Source: Pseudomonas viridiflava (lineage in GTDB: Bacteria; Pseudomonadota; Gammaproteobacteria; Pseudomonadales; Pseudomonadaceae). Taken from it: a stretch of 64,000 nucleotides of DNA. Positions within the stretch are counted from its first letter, which is position 1. The number at the start of each line of letters is the position of its first letter. The position numbers and the translations under genes are program-made. Location: contig NZ_UUOC01000050.1 of NCBI RefSeq assembly GCF_900590755.1, positions 62,001 through 126,000 of the forward strand. Reading direction: 5' to 3'. Shown here one piece after another: positions 44,276-53,574 of this stretch. The notes below the pieces were generated by a model. That model had not been told where the DNA came from, did no database searches, and saw only the letters and a list, made by a program, of their open reading frames with translations.

Positions 44276-45226
44276 ATGAGCCTTAAAGAACCTTTCGGTC
44301 AGCCGTTGCTGACCTTCCCCGATGCCGAAAAAAGCCCACTGAGCATTCGCGCCAAAGCGCTGGTGTTCATCGACCCTCGCGCTCGCCGCTTGCGTGAAGA
44401 AATGGAGCAGCTGGCACCCCGTGCGCTGCCGGTATTGATCCGGGGCGAGTCCGGGACCGGTAAGGAATTACTCGCCCGCCATATCCACCGTGGCAGTGAC
44501 CGAACTGGTTTGTTCGTCTCGGTCAATTGCGGCGCCATCAGCCCGACCTATGCCGATGCCGAGTTGTTTGGCTACGCTGCAGGTGCACATAGCGGTTCGG
44601 TCAGCAGCCGCGCAGGCTGGTTTGGCTCCGCCAACGGCGGCACCTTGTATCTGGACGAAATCGGCGACTTGCCGCTACCCATCCAGATCAAGCTGTTGGC
44701 CGCCCTGGAAAACCACGAAGTCACCCGCGTCGGCGCGCAACAACCCAGCCCGGTAGACGTGCGACTGGTCGCCGCCACCAGCATCGACCTGGCCCAGGCC
44801 GTGGCCGCCGGCAAATTTCACGAACGGCTGTTCCACTACCTCAGCGAGGGCCATCTGGAATTGCCCGCTCTGCGTGAGCAGCCGGGCAACATCCTGCCGC
44901 TTGCCGAATACTTTCTCGGCATCTACAGCCAACGCCTCAACCTCGCAGTGCCACTGATCAGCGACGCAGCGCAACTGGTGCTCGAAGCCCACAGCTGGCC
45001 AGGCAATACTCGGGAACTGGAAAATGTCATCCACTTTGCGCTGCTGGTCAGCAGCGGCGAAGAGATCCTGCCAGAGCACCTGAACCTGCCCGTCAGCGCC
45101 GATTCGCTGGTGGAAATTGAGCGGCTTGTAGGAAAAGTTCTTGTTGATGCAAAGGTTGAGCAACTCTTTGCGCTGCAACGAGCCCTCGAAGCCGCCACCG
45201 ACAAACTGAAAATTGCCATAGGCTGA
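44276..45226 (+). CDS. Sigma-54 activator-like AAA+ protein with altered GAFTGA loop
   Basis: 316 residues, AAA+ domain only: Walker A GESGTGKE (57-64), Walker B GGTLYLDEIGD (121-131), sensor and Arg region RLFHYLSEGHLELPALRE, and WPGNTRELENVIHFALL. The sigma-54-contacting loop GAFTGA is GAHSGS (103-108). The C-terminus ends about 40 residues after the AAA+ fold without a recognisable Fis-type HTH. It may therefore work with another activator or be a non-DNA-binding modulator. Related activators control organosulfur genes in Pseudomonas, which fits the neighbours. Confidence 0.82.
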   Translation: MSLKEPFGQPLLTFPDAEKSPLSIRAKALVFIDPRARRLREEMEQLAPRALPVLIRGESGTGKELLARHIHRGSDRTGLFVSVNCGAISPTYADAELFGYAAGAHSGSVSSRAGWFGSANGGTLYLDEIGDLPLPIQIKLLAALENHEVTRVGAQQPSPVDVRLVAATSIDLAQAVAAGKFHERLFHYLSEGHLELPALREQPGNILPLAEYFLGIYSQRLNLAVPLISDAAQLVLEAHSWPGNTRELENVIHFALLVSSGEEILPEHLNLPVSADSLVEIERLVGKVLVDAKVEQLFALQRALEAATDKLKIAIG

Positions 45227-45673
45227 CCTGCATCCCATGGTCTCCGGCGCCGTGCCTCTTTCTCAGAGGTGCGGCGTTTTCCGTTTTGGGATAAGTGCGA
45301 TTAATAAAAATGTCACAGAAAGGGAAAAAATCCCACGCGCTCTGGCTCCTAATTCCCCCTATAAAGTTGTAATTAGCCTATTGAATTAACTGGGGGGCGC
45401 CATTTTCAGGTGTGCTTTATTACTTTTAATTGCGCGCGCTGGACAGGCAAAAAAACTTGGTTGAAGCTCACTTCATGGCCATTGTTTTGGTTGCTTGTTT
45501 TCGAGGTTAAGGGGTTGGTAGATCATTAGTTGGCTTTTCGAAAACTTAAATGTATTCGTATTTAATTTGAGTCGTTCGATGGCCCAAGGCATGGATTCCT
45601 GTATTTATGAGTTATCTACAGGTTTGGATTAGCTGCTGCCCGGGCGCCTCTTCAGTCGTTAAAAGGAATTGTC
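45227..45673 (+). other. Terminator-like hairpin and AT-rich leader before the RHS gene
   Basis: Nearest the sigma-54-type gene, CGCCG-TG-CCTCT / AGAGG-TG-CGGCG with a TTTT tail (45248-45280) looks like an imperfect terminator. The remaining 390 bp are unusually AT-rich for this chromosome and contain no ORF; they probably hold the RHS promoter, which is not defined here. Confidence 0.6.
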
Positions 45674-48600
45674 ATGACTATTTCAGGTGCGTCTGGAGTG
45701 TACTCCAACGCGTATAATTTTCTGAGTTTTGTAAGCACGGGTGTTGACCCTCGCACAGGTACTTATAGCTGCAATTTTTCACTTTCAAATCTTTTGGCCA
45801 ATACCTTGAGTGGCCCGTCGATACCCTTGGTTTTGGGGTTTAACTCATTGCAAAGTGATGACGTGGGTTTTGGCAAAGGTTGGGGTTTGCAGCTATCCAA
45901 TTTCAATCGCAAGACAGGTAAGCTCAGTTTGTCCGACGGTGCCAGCCATATGGCGACCGTGGGCACTTCAAGCTTTGTCCTTAAAGACAAGAAGGTCAAG
46001 GACCTGAAAACCAGCCGCTCGGGTCGCGATCTGCTTATCGAACACAAGTCCGGGATACTCGAGGTGTTGAGTAGCCCTTCGTCGAGCGCCGATCAATGGC
46101 TGGTTTCGAAGATTTACTCCTCTGAGGGCCGGGTCATTCATTTCGATTATGGGTGGGCTGCCGGGCGTAGCAATTTGCTTGCGGTCCGGGATGAAAGCCG
46201 ACGGCTGCTAACGATAGACCGTTCAAGCAACTTGACCCAGGTTCACAGCATCACTTTGTGGCCCGATAGCCCAGGGGACAAAATAGTGTTTGATTTGCGG
46301 ACGCGCGGCGGTCAGTTGACCAGCATGAGTTCGCTAGCAGCAAACCGATCACTAGGCTCTTGGCGATTTCAGTACAGAACAGTGACCGGCCTTACTGTGA
46401 TTACACGACTGGACCAGCCCACTGGCGGCACCGAAGAAATAACCTATCAGGCCTCGGGGATGTTGTTGCCGTCCAGCGCGCCAGTGAAGTCACTGCCTGC
46501 GGTGTCCTCACATACTCATGATCCGCGCAACGGTCAACCGGCGGTCGTCCGTGAGTTCAAATACTCATCCAAGAACTATCTGGGTTATGCATCGTCTGTC
46601 AAATGGCGTGATGACGGGGATAATCTTTATGACGCACGAGGTGACTATCAGTACAGTTCTACCGAGGACTTGATCCAAGGGAAGGGCACAAATAAACGAG
46701 TGATACGTCGTACCCAGCGGGTCTACAACCGGTTTCATCTACAGCTTGAAGAGACCGTTACCCAAAATGGCAAGACTGTTCGAAACATTACCAAGTACCA
46801 TGATAGAACCAACGTAAGGTTTGATAACCAGCCGGCCAACTTTCAGTTGCCCTCTGAGTTTGAAATATCCTGGTCTGATACATCGATTCGTAATGGTGGC
46901 CGCAGTGAAGTTACCCTAACCGAATATGATGATGGCGGTAACGTTCGGAAAAAAGTCTCTCCAACGGGGATTGTCGAAGTTTTCGAATACTATCCAGTGG
47001 GTATTTCCGATGGCTGCCCAGCCGATGCGTTTGGAGAACAACGCTGGTTGAAAAGCAAAACCTTGAGGCCCGCCCCGGGTTTCGCCCCGGCTCCGACGAT
47101 GGTCACTCACTATCGTTACGCCGATCTACCATCGGCCAGTCCTGACCGAGCCAGGTTCCTGGTCCTGGCGCAAGAGTCTGTAACCGAGGAAGGCCAGAGC
47201 GAGCCGCTCATGACGATCGCGCGTCACTACAATGACGATCCCGCGAGCACGTTTTTCGGACGCATCAAGCAAAAAGTTGAAACCGTTACGGGATTTGCCA
47301 CCGTATTTGATTATTCCTATGAATTGAAAGATGGCGCCTTGGGCACGCATATAACCCTGACTGCGCAGGACGGCTGCAGTAGCAGCAAGTCTATCTGGCA
47401 GAACATGCTGACCGGTGCAGAGACAAAAACAGTCGAGCAGTTGGGGGTTGTCATCGAGACCGCCCATGACCGACTCGGCCGCAAAACCCTTGAGACGATT
47501 GCGCCGAAGACGTCTGGCCAGGCGGCCCGAAGTTACAGCTATAAGTTGGCCGAAATCCTGAGTGACCCGGTCGAGACTCGTTCGGTTGCCGCCAACGGTG
47601 CCACGACAGTGACCCGGCTTGATGGCATGAGTCGTGAGTGCGCCATTGAGGTTCAGGATATCGACGCTGTCGGGCAGCCGATGCGCGACGTTTACCGTGC
47701 TAATTACGATGCGTTCGGTCAACTTGTTGAGGAGATCCACACTGATTGGCTGGATGACGAGCCCTATGCCATGTCGACCCGATATTCCTATGACGACTGG
47801 GGCGCTCGCAGTGCAAGCACTGGCCCGGATGGGGTGCTGAACCACGACCTCTACGACCCGATTACGCTCATGCAAACTCAGGGGCTGGATAAAGCTGGCA
47901 AAACAGTTTTCACCAAAAACGTATTCGGCAAGAACGACTCCGTCGAGCGGTTTGATAGCGACGGCGTTTCGCGCGGAGTTACTGAATACCTGTATGACGG
48001 GCTTGGGCGCTGCGTACAACAAATCAACCCGCATGGACATACCACGCGCTTTGCTTACGATTTTGCCGATCGTTTGGTCATGACCCACCTGCCTGACGGA
48101 ACCCTTATCAGGAAGGCATTTGTCGCGCACAGTACCGAAAACCTGGCGACCCACATTTGGGTCAACGAATATTTGGCGGGGGAAAGAACCTATGATGGAT
48201 TACTGCGAGTCACGAGCGTCACGGTAGGGGGACGCACCGAAACATTCTCCTATGAAGGTGCTCAGCCAAATCCGGTGACTCGAACCACTGCCGGCGGCAA
48301 GGTCATTTCCTACACTTACGATCCTGTGTTGAGCAATCAAATGACGCAGCGCAGCGTGGCCAGCAACAGCGAGCTGTCCGCCAGTTTTCGCTATGACAGC
48401 AGCCATGCCAAATTGATTGAGGCCTCAAGCCCGGACCATCAACAGCAACTCAATTACTCCCTGTCAGGCCAGCATAGTGGCGACCAACTGGGTGACCAGG
48501 GTTTGCTCCGTGCCGGGCAGCGCCATTCGCTTAATGGTTTGCCGCTCCAGTACACCGATGCGTCAGGCCAGGAACAGATCACTCGTTATGACTCGCTGTG

Positions 48601-49222
48601 CCGAATCGCCAAGGTTGAACAAGGCGCTGTCACCGCGGATTACTTCTATGACTCGTTAAGTCGTGTCAGCAAAATTGAAACTGTCGACAGCCACAGTGAA
48701 CGCAAATTGACCACGCATTTGGAGTACGACGATTTCGGACGGGAAGTACTTCGCAAGTTGACCGTGGATTCCAATGAATCTGAAGAGTTGAATCAGCAAT
48801 TCGATGCAAGCGACAGACTCATCCGACGCACCCTCAAACAGGGCCATGACGTGTTACGTGACGAGACTTTTGCGTACGACTCACGCGGCCGCCTTGAACA
48901 GTATCAATGCAGCGGCAAGCATTTGCCGGTGGACCCGGCTGGCAAGGCTATTCAGAGTCAGACCTACGTGTTTGATGAATTGAATAACGTGCTCAAGATG
49001 ACTACCCGGTTTGCCGGGGGCGAAAACATCGCGACTTTCGAATACAGATATCTGGACCGAACCCAACTGAGCCGGGTTATCCACAGCCACCCGGATTACG
49101 CCTCACAACAAGCCACATTCACTTACGACCGCGATGGAAACCAGCTCAATGATGAGTGTGGGCGTCGCATGATTTATGACGACCTGGGCCGCTTGGCCTC
49201 GGTCGCGCAGGAGCACGCATGA
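45674..49222 (+). CDS. RHS/YD-repeat shell protein
   Basis: 1182 residues, with no signal peptide. The N-terminal segment (FLSFVSTGVDPRTGTYSCNFSLSNLLANTLSGPSIPLVLGFNS) and many YD motifs (for example YSYDDWGAR, FRYDSSHAK, LEYDDFGREVLR, FTYDRDGNQL) identify an RHS/TccC-like beta-cocoon. It ends within the repeat region and has no toxin tip; the next gene overlaps its stop as ATGA and continues the repeats and core. The split shell plus tip is seen in some TccC-like loci. GC content and codon use are lower than in adjacent genes. Likely role: delivery or interbacterial or insect-directed toxin. Confidence 0.85.
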   Translation: MTISGASGVYSNAYNFLSFVSTGVDPRTGTYSCNFSLSNLLANTLSGPSIPLVLGFNSLQSDDVGFGKGWGLQLSNFNRKTGKLSLSDGASHMATVGTSSFVLKDKKVKDLKTSRSGRDLLIEHKSGILEVLSSPSSSADQWLVSKIYSSEGRVIHFDYGWAAGRSNLLAVRDESRRLLTIDRSSNLTQVHSITLWPDSPGDKIVFDLRTRGGQLTSMSSLAANRSLGSWRFQYRTVTGLTVITRLDQPTGGTEEITYQASGMLLPSSAPVKSLPAVSSHTHDPRNGQPAVVREFKYSSKNYLGYASSVKWRDDGDNLYDARGDYQYSSTEDLIQGKGTNKRVIRRTQRVYNRFHLQLEETVTQNGKTVRNITKYHDRTNVRFDNQPANFQLPSEFEISWSDTSIRNGGRSEVTLTEYDDGGNVRKKVSPTGIVEVFEYYPVGISDGCPADAFGEQRWLKSKTLRPAPGFAPAPTMVTHYRYADLPSASPDRARFLVLAQESVTEEGQSEPLMTIARHYNDDPASTFFGRIKQKVETVTGFATVFDYSYELKDGALGTHITLTAQDGCSSSKSIWQNMLTGAETKTVEQLGVVIETAHDRLGRKTLETIAPKTSGQAARSYSYKLAEILSDPVETRSVAANGATTVTRLDGMSRECAIEVQDIDAVGQPMRDVYRANYDAFGQLVEEIHTDWLDDEPYAMSTRYSYDDWGARSASTGPDGVLNHDLYDPITLMQTQGLDKAGKTVFTKNVFGKNDSVERFDSDGVSRGVTEYLYDGLGRCVQQINPHGHTTRFAYDFADRLVMTHLPDGTLIRKAFVAHSTENLATHIWVNEYLAGERTYDGLLRVTSVTVGGRTETFSYEGAQPNPVTRTTAGGKVISYTYDPVLSNQMTQRSVASNSELSASFRYDSSHAKLIEASSPDHQQQLNYSLSGQHSGDQLGDQGLLRAGQRHSLNGLPLQYTDASGQEQITRYDSLCRIAKVEQGAVTADYFYDSLSRVSKIETVDSHSERKLTTHLEYDDFGREVLRKLTVDSNESEELNQQFDASDRLIRRTLKQGHDVLRDETFAYDSRGRLEQYQCSGKHLPVDPAGKAIQSQTYVFDELNNVLKMTTRFAGGENIATFEYRYLDRTQLSRVIHSHPDYASQQATFTYDRDGNQLNDECGRRMIYDDLGRLASVAQEHA

Positions 49223-50427
49223 ATCAACCAGGACTTCTCATCAGTTATCGCTACGACGCGCTGGATCGTCTGATTGGCGTTGAACCCGTCGGCTCAAGCG
49301 CTACAACCCGGATTTATCGCGATGGACGCTTGGCAACCCAACTTGAGGATGGGTAACAACACAGCCTGATTGAAGCCGGTGGCCATGTATTGGCGCAGTC
49401 CACAGGCTCAGGTAATACCGTGATAAGCCGCCTGCTGGGCTGTGACCAGCAAAACAGCGTGCTGCAAACGGTTAGCGGTAATGACACCCAGCGCACTGTT
49501 TACACCCCTTATGGCGGGCAGATCGCGGGAAGCGGCATGCAGAGTCTGTTGGGGTTCAACGGCGAACAGCCCGACCCGGTCACCGGTTGTTATCTGCTGG
49601 GCAACGGCTACCGCGCCTACAACCCGGTGTTGATGCGCTTTCATAGCCCCGACAGCATGAGCCCATTTGAGTCCGGAGGGATCAATCCTTACGCTTACTG
49701 CATGGGGGACCCGGTCAACATGAGTGACCCTACGGGGCACTTTTCCTTCAAGGCGATTCTGGGCATAGCGGTCTCCGTTGCCGCCATCGCGCTTACCGCC
49801 ATTACGCTGGGAGCTGGCGCGCCGCTGACCGGGCCGATCATTTTCATGGCTGCTGTGAGTATCAGCAGTGACGTTTTCGGAATCGCCAGTGAGGTGGTGT
49901 CCGAGCTGGCTCCCGACTCAAACGCCGGGCAGATTCTGGGTTACGTGAGTATGGGGCTGGCAGCGGCTTCAGTATTGGGCCAAAAGGGTGCGAAGCTCGC
50001 GGCTTCCCGAGGTAATCAGACGGCAGCTCGGTTTATTGGCACGGGCTCGGCGGTAGTGGCTCGACAAGGAGCAATAAAGGCTTCCCAGGGCCGGGCGGTG
50101 CAAAACTTCGGCCGCGCCGTGAAGGTGGGTAAAGCCGCGAAGATTGGGTTGGCGGCGCCGAAGGTTTTGAGGCGGGTAAAACAGATTTCCAGACAAGTGG
50201 ATTGGCTGGGCTACCGGCTCGACGCGCAAGACCTGCTGGAGGACTTGATCGGCGACGATACAAAACCCACGGGTACAGGTGAGTCCAGCCAGCGCGTATC
50301 GACTCTGGATACATTTGTACGCGGCAACCCGGAGCAAAGGTCGCCAACTCCAATGCATGCCGATATCAGGCTGACTGATTTCCTGGCCGCTGACCAAACC
50401 CGAATGCAGGATATACGCGACGTTTGA
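49219..50427 (+). pseudogene. RHS tip gene broken by an in-frame stop
   Basis: 403 codons from ATG 49219, which overlaps the shell stop by 4 bp. A TAA at 49354-49356 interrupts the frame after 45 codons, where the paralogue at 55872 has Glu (GAEQRS); one base change would explain it. Beyond it the reading continues with the RHS core (LLGFNGEQPDPVTG, YLLGNGYRAYNPVLMRFHSPDS, CMGDPVNMSDPTGH), then a variable C-terminus of about 230 residues with one hydrophobic stretch and no recognised toxin motif. Restart from TTG 49390 is possible but would lack the N-terminal repeats. Confidence 0.8.
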
Positions 50428-50524
50428 GCGCAGCGCGTCTAGCTCGGCTTGTTCAAAAAAAGCATAAGCAATTAGCAAAAAAGTATTGTCTTGGAATAAA
50501 AAATATCGGTAATGTCCGCTCCAC

Positions 50525-50551
50525 GCCCCCGACTGCATCTGCGTCGGGGGC
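50525..50551. other. 9-bp GC hairpin before the MetQ-like gene
   Basis: GCCCCCGAC and its exact inverse around 9 nt, about 54 bp before ATG 50605. No T-run, so an mRNA-stabilising or attenuating hairpin rather than a terminator. Confidence 0.4.
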
Positions 50552-50604
50552 AACTCATTGAAGAGCTGTCGGCTAACCGACCTCGATTTCTCTAAGGACA
50601 TTGC

Positions 50605-51387
50605 ATGAAGAAGACATTGCTGTTGACCGCTCTGGCGGCCGTATTTTCGGTAAGCGTGGCTCAAGCAGCCGAGAAACTGGTGGTCGGTGCGACGCCGATT
50701 CCTCACCAGGAAATCCTTGAACTGATCAAGCCGGACCTGGCCAAAGAAGGCGTAGACCTGCAGATCAAAGTCTTCACCGATTACGTACAACCAAACGTGC
50801 AACTGAATGAAAAGCGTCTGGACGCCAACTACTTCCAGACCAAACCGTACCTGGAAGGCTTCAACAAAGGTAAAGGCGCGACGCTGGTGACTGGCGTTGG
50901 CGTTCACGTTGAACCGTTCGGCGGCTACTCGCGCAAGTACAAGAACATTGCTGATCTGCCAGAAGGCGCAACCATCGCCATCCCTAACGAAGGCAGCAAC
51001 GCTGGTCGTGCTCTGCTGCTGTTGCAGAAAAATGGCCTGATCACTCTGAAAGATCCGACCAACGCTCTGTCGACACCAAAAGACATCGCTACCAACACCA
51101 AGAAATTCAAGTTCCGCGAGCTGGAATCGGCAGTACTGCCACGCGCACTGGATCAGGTTGACCTGGCGTTGATCAACACCAACTACGCACTCGAAGCCAA
51201 ACTGAGCCCGAAGAAAGACGCGCTGATCATCGAAGGCGCTGATTCGCCTTACGTGAACTACCTGGTGACCCGTACCGATAACGCTCACACCGACGCTATC
51301 GAAAAGCTGTCCAAGGCCCTGACCAGCCAGAAAGTTAAAGACTTCATCAACAAGAAGTACGACGGCGCGGTATTGCCAGCGTTCTGA
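50605..51387 (+). CDS. metQ: MetQ/NlpA-family methionine-type substrate-binding protein
   Basis: 260 residues. Cleavable signal peptide (MKKTLLLTALAAVFSVSVAQA-AEK) without a lipobox, unlike E. coli MetQ. The domain matches the family: VGATPIPHQEILELIKPDLAKEGVDLQIKVFTDYVQPN, DANYFQTKPYLEGF, GATIAIPNEGSNAGRALLLL. Expected ligand D- or L-methionine, for uptake by MetNI, whose genes are absent nearby. It lies among organosulfur-uptake genes, so another sulfur compound is possible. Strong terminator downstream. Confidence 0.85.
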   Translation: MKKTLLLTALAAVFSVSVAQAAEKLVVGATPIPHQEILELIKPDLAKEGVDLQIKVFTDYVQPNVQLNEKRLDANYFQTKPYLEGFNKGKGATLVTGVGVHVEPFGGYSRKYKNIADLPEGATIAIPNEGSNAGRALLLLQKNGLITLKDPTNALSTPKDIATNTKKFKFRELESAVLPRALDQVDLALINTNYALEAKLSPKKDALIIEGADSPYVNYLVTRTDNAHTDAIEKLSKALTSQKVKDFINKKYDGAVLPAF

Positions 51388-51403
51388 TTGCTTTGCAGTA
51401 CCC

Positions 51404-51437
51404 AACGCCGACACTGGAAACAGTGTCGGCGTTTTTG
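51404..51437 (+). terminator. Intrinsic terminator after the MetQ-like gene
   Basis: AACGCCGACACTG-GAAA-CAGTGTCGGCGTT and TTTG tail, a perfect 13-bp stem. Confidence 0.95.
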
Positions 51438-51454
51438 TTTTCGCAGTTCATTCA

Positions 51455-51544
51455 GTGGGACCGGCTTTAGCCGGGAAGAGGTCGGTACATCCGATGCATC
51501 TCTATTGCCAGAAATTCAGTCTTCCCGGCTAAAGCCGGTCCCAC
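51455..51544. repeat. REP palindrome, GTGGGACCGGCTTTAGCCGGGAAG family
   Basis: Full-length copy between the MetQ-like gene and the TauD-like gene. Confidence 0.88.
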
Positions 51545-51673
51545 AAGTTTGTGATAGCTCCTAAGCGGCTAGCTCAATCCGAACTATCCATATGCAATAA
51601 CGATATTTAAATTTCGATTCTTATACCTATAAAGTCATGGCTCTAAACCACCAGTCTTCTGGAGTCGGAGTTC

Positions 51674-52570
51674 ATGTCAGCAGCCTCCCTCGCGTCATCG
51701 CCTGTTCAAGCCGCGCCTCAGCAGTTCGAAGTGCGTCCGTTCGCCGCAAACGTGGGGGCGGAAATCGTCGGGCTGGATTTGTCCCGACCGCTGAATGACG
51801 TCGACTTCGCCCGCGTCCACCGCGCGCACCTGGATCACCACGTGGTGGTGTTCCGCGATCAACAGATCACCCCGCAGCAGCAGATTGATTTCAGCCGCCG
51901 CTTTGGCGTGTTGCAGATCCACGTGCTCAAGCAGTTCCTTCTGGCCAACCATCCGGAAATCCTCATCGTTTCCAACATCGTCGAAGACGGTCAGCCAATT
52001 GGCCTGGGCGACGCGGGCAAGTATTGGCACTCGGACCTGTCCTACAAAGAGCTGCCGAGCCTGGGTTCGATGCTCTACGCCCAGGAGTTGCCAAGCGAAG
52101 GCGGCGACACCCTGTTCGCCGACATGCACCTGGCCTGGGAAACACTGCCGGAGCATCTGCGCAAAGCGGTTGAAGGCCGCAACGCGGTGCACAGTTACAC
52201 CTCGCGTTATCGCGACGGTCACAACGCACAAAACTGGCGGCCGACCCTGAGCGCCGAGCAACTGGCTCAGGTGGTCGTGGTCAGCCACCCGATTGTGCGC
52301 ACGCACCCGGAGAACGGCCGCAAGGCGTTGTTCGTCAGCGAAGGTTTCACCACCCACATCGTTGGCCTGCCGGAAGACGAAAGCCAGCAGATCCTCAACG
52401 AGCTGTACGCCCACAGCGTTCGCCCTGAAGCGGTATACCGCCACAAATGGGCACCCAACGACATGGTCTTCTGGGACAACCGCTCGCTGATCCACTTGGC
52501 TGGCGGCACACCGGACCATCTGCGTCGTCGTCTGCACCGCACCACCATCCAGGGCGATGCGCCGTTTTGA
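51674..52570 (+). CDS. TauD/AtsK-family alpha-ketoglutarate-dependent dioxygenase
   Basis: 298 residues. The 2-His-1-Asp iron site is visible: HSD in KYWHSDLSYKELPSL and the distal His in NRSLIHLAGGTPDH, with the 2-oxoglutarate-binding Arg in RRRLHRTTIQG. TauD releases sulfite from taurine; AtsK acts on alkyl sulfates. The downstream ABC importer of the nitrate/sulfonate/taurine family makes a desulfurising role likely. The substrate is not decided. ATG 51674 follows GGAGTCGGAG. Confidence 0.9.
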   Translation: MSAASLASSPVQAAPQQFEVRPFAANVGAEIVGLDLSRPLNDVDFARVHRAHLDHHVVVFRDQQITPQQQIDFSRRFGVLQIHVLKQFLLANHPEILIVSNIVEDGQPIGLGDAGKYWHSDLSYKELPSLGSMLYAQELPSEGGDTLFADMHLAWETLPEHLRKAVEGRNAVHSYTSRYRDGHNAQNWRPTLSAEQLAQVVVVSHPIVRTHPENGRKALFVSEGFTTHIVGLPEDESQQILNELYAHSVRPEAVYRHKWAPNDMVFWDNRSLIHLAGGTPDHLRRRLHRTTIQGDAPF

Positions 52571-52586
52571 AACCGGGAGTTAACCA

Positions 52587-53468
52587 ATGAATGCTGTTCT
52601 GCAAAGCCACACGGCTAGCGCAAACACGCCTGCGCAACCGGTCGATCAGCCTGCCGCTGAAGCCCTGTTGCAAGTCCGGAATGTCAGCCTCGAATACCGC
52701 ACCCCCGAGCGCGTGGTGCGGGCGACCCATCAGGTCAGTTTCGAGGTCGATCCAGCGGACCGTTTCGTGCTGCTCGGCCCGTCTGGTTGCGGCAAATCCA
52801 CTTTGCTAAAAGCCGTGGCCGGTTTCATCCAGCCCAGCGAAGGGCAGATTCGGCTGGCAGGCGCTGAAGTCAAAGAGCCCGGCCCGGATCGCATCGTGGT
52901 GTTCCAGGAGTTCGACCAACTGCCGCCGTGGAAAACCGTGATCGAGAATGTCATGTTCCCGCTCCTGGCCTCGCGCACGTTGAAGCGCAAAGAAGCGCAG
53001 GAGCGCGCGCATTACTACCTGGCGAAAGTCGGCCTGAGCGCCTTCGCCGATGCCTATCCGCACACCTTGTCCGGCGGCATGAAAGCCCGGGTGGCGATTG
53101 CTCGTGCCTTGGCGATGCAGCCGAAAATCCTGCTCATGGACGAACCCTTCGCCGCCCTCGATGCCCTGACGCGTCGCAAGATGCAGGAAGAGCTGCTGGA
53201 GCTGTGGGAAGAAGTGCGCTTCACCTTGCTGTTCGTGACCCACTCCATTGAAGAAGCCTTGGTGGTGGGCAACCGCATCCTGCTGCTGTCCCCACATCCG
53301 GGGCGCGTGCGGGCGGAAATCAACAGCCATCAATACGACCTGAAAAGCCTCGGCGGCGTCGGTTTCCAGCACACCGCCCAGCGCATTCATCGGCTGCTGT
53401 TTGATGAGGGCGAAGAGCAAGCGGTTGATCGCGAGCTGAATTTCCAGGACATCCGCATCGCTTATTAA
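52587..53468 (+). CDS. Sulfonate/taurine-type ABC transporter ATPase
   Basis: 293 residues, TauB/SsuB-like. Walker A is GPSGCGKST, the Q-loop is VVFQEFDQLPPW, the signature is LSGGMKARVAIARAL, Walker B is ILLMDEPFAALDA and the H-loop is VTHSIEEAL. A 40-residue N-terminal extension precedes the domain. It starts 17 bp after the dioxygenase stop and is separated from its permease by a REP palindrome. Confidence 0.93.
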   Translation: MNAVLQSHTASANTPAQPVDQPAAEALLQVRNVSLEYRTPERVVRATHQVSFEVDPADRFVLLGPSGCGKSTLLKAVAGFIQPSEGQIRLAGAEVKEPGPDRIVVFQEFDQLPPWKTVIENVMFPLLASRTLKRKEAQERAHYYLAKVGLSAFADAYPHTLSGGMKARVAIARALAMQPKILLMDEPFAALDALTRRKMQEELLELWEEVRFTLLFVTHSIEEALVVGNRILLLSPHPGRVRAEINSHQYDLKSLGGVGFQHTAQRIHRLLFDEGEEQAVDRELNFQDIRIAY

Positions 53469-53481
53469 TTTCGCGATCCCT

Positions 53482-53555
53482 TGTAGGAGCTGCCGAAGGC
53501 TGCGAAAGCGCCGTACCTGACACACCGCTTTCGCAGCCTTCGGCAGCTCCTACAG
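53482..53555. repeat. REP palindrome inside the operon, TGTAGGAGCTGCCGAAGG family
   Basis: Lies between the ATPase and permease genes of one transport operon. Its hairpin may reduce downstream expression or stabilise upstream mRNA. Confidence 0.88.
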
Positions 53556-53574
53556 GGAACCAGAGAGAATACAC

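Noticed and set aside
45674..49222. Complete Tc toxin complex
   Set aside because: No TcA or TcB-type genes (VRP1, SpvB, neuraminidase-like) are visible; only RHS shell and tip.
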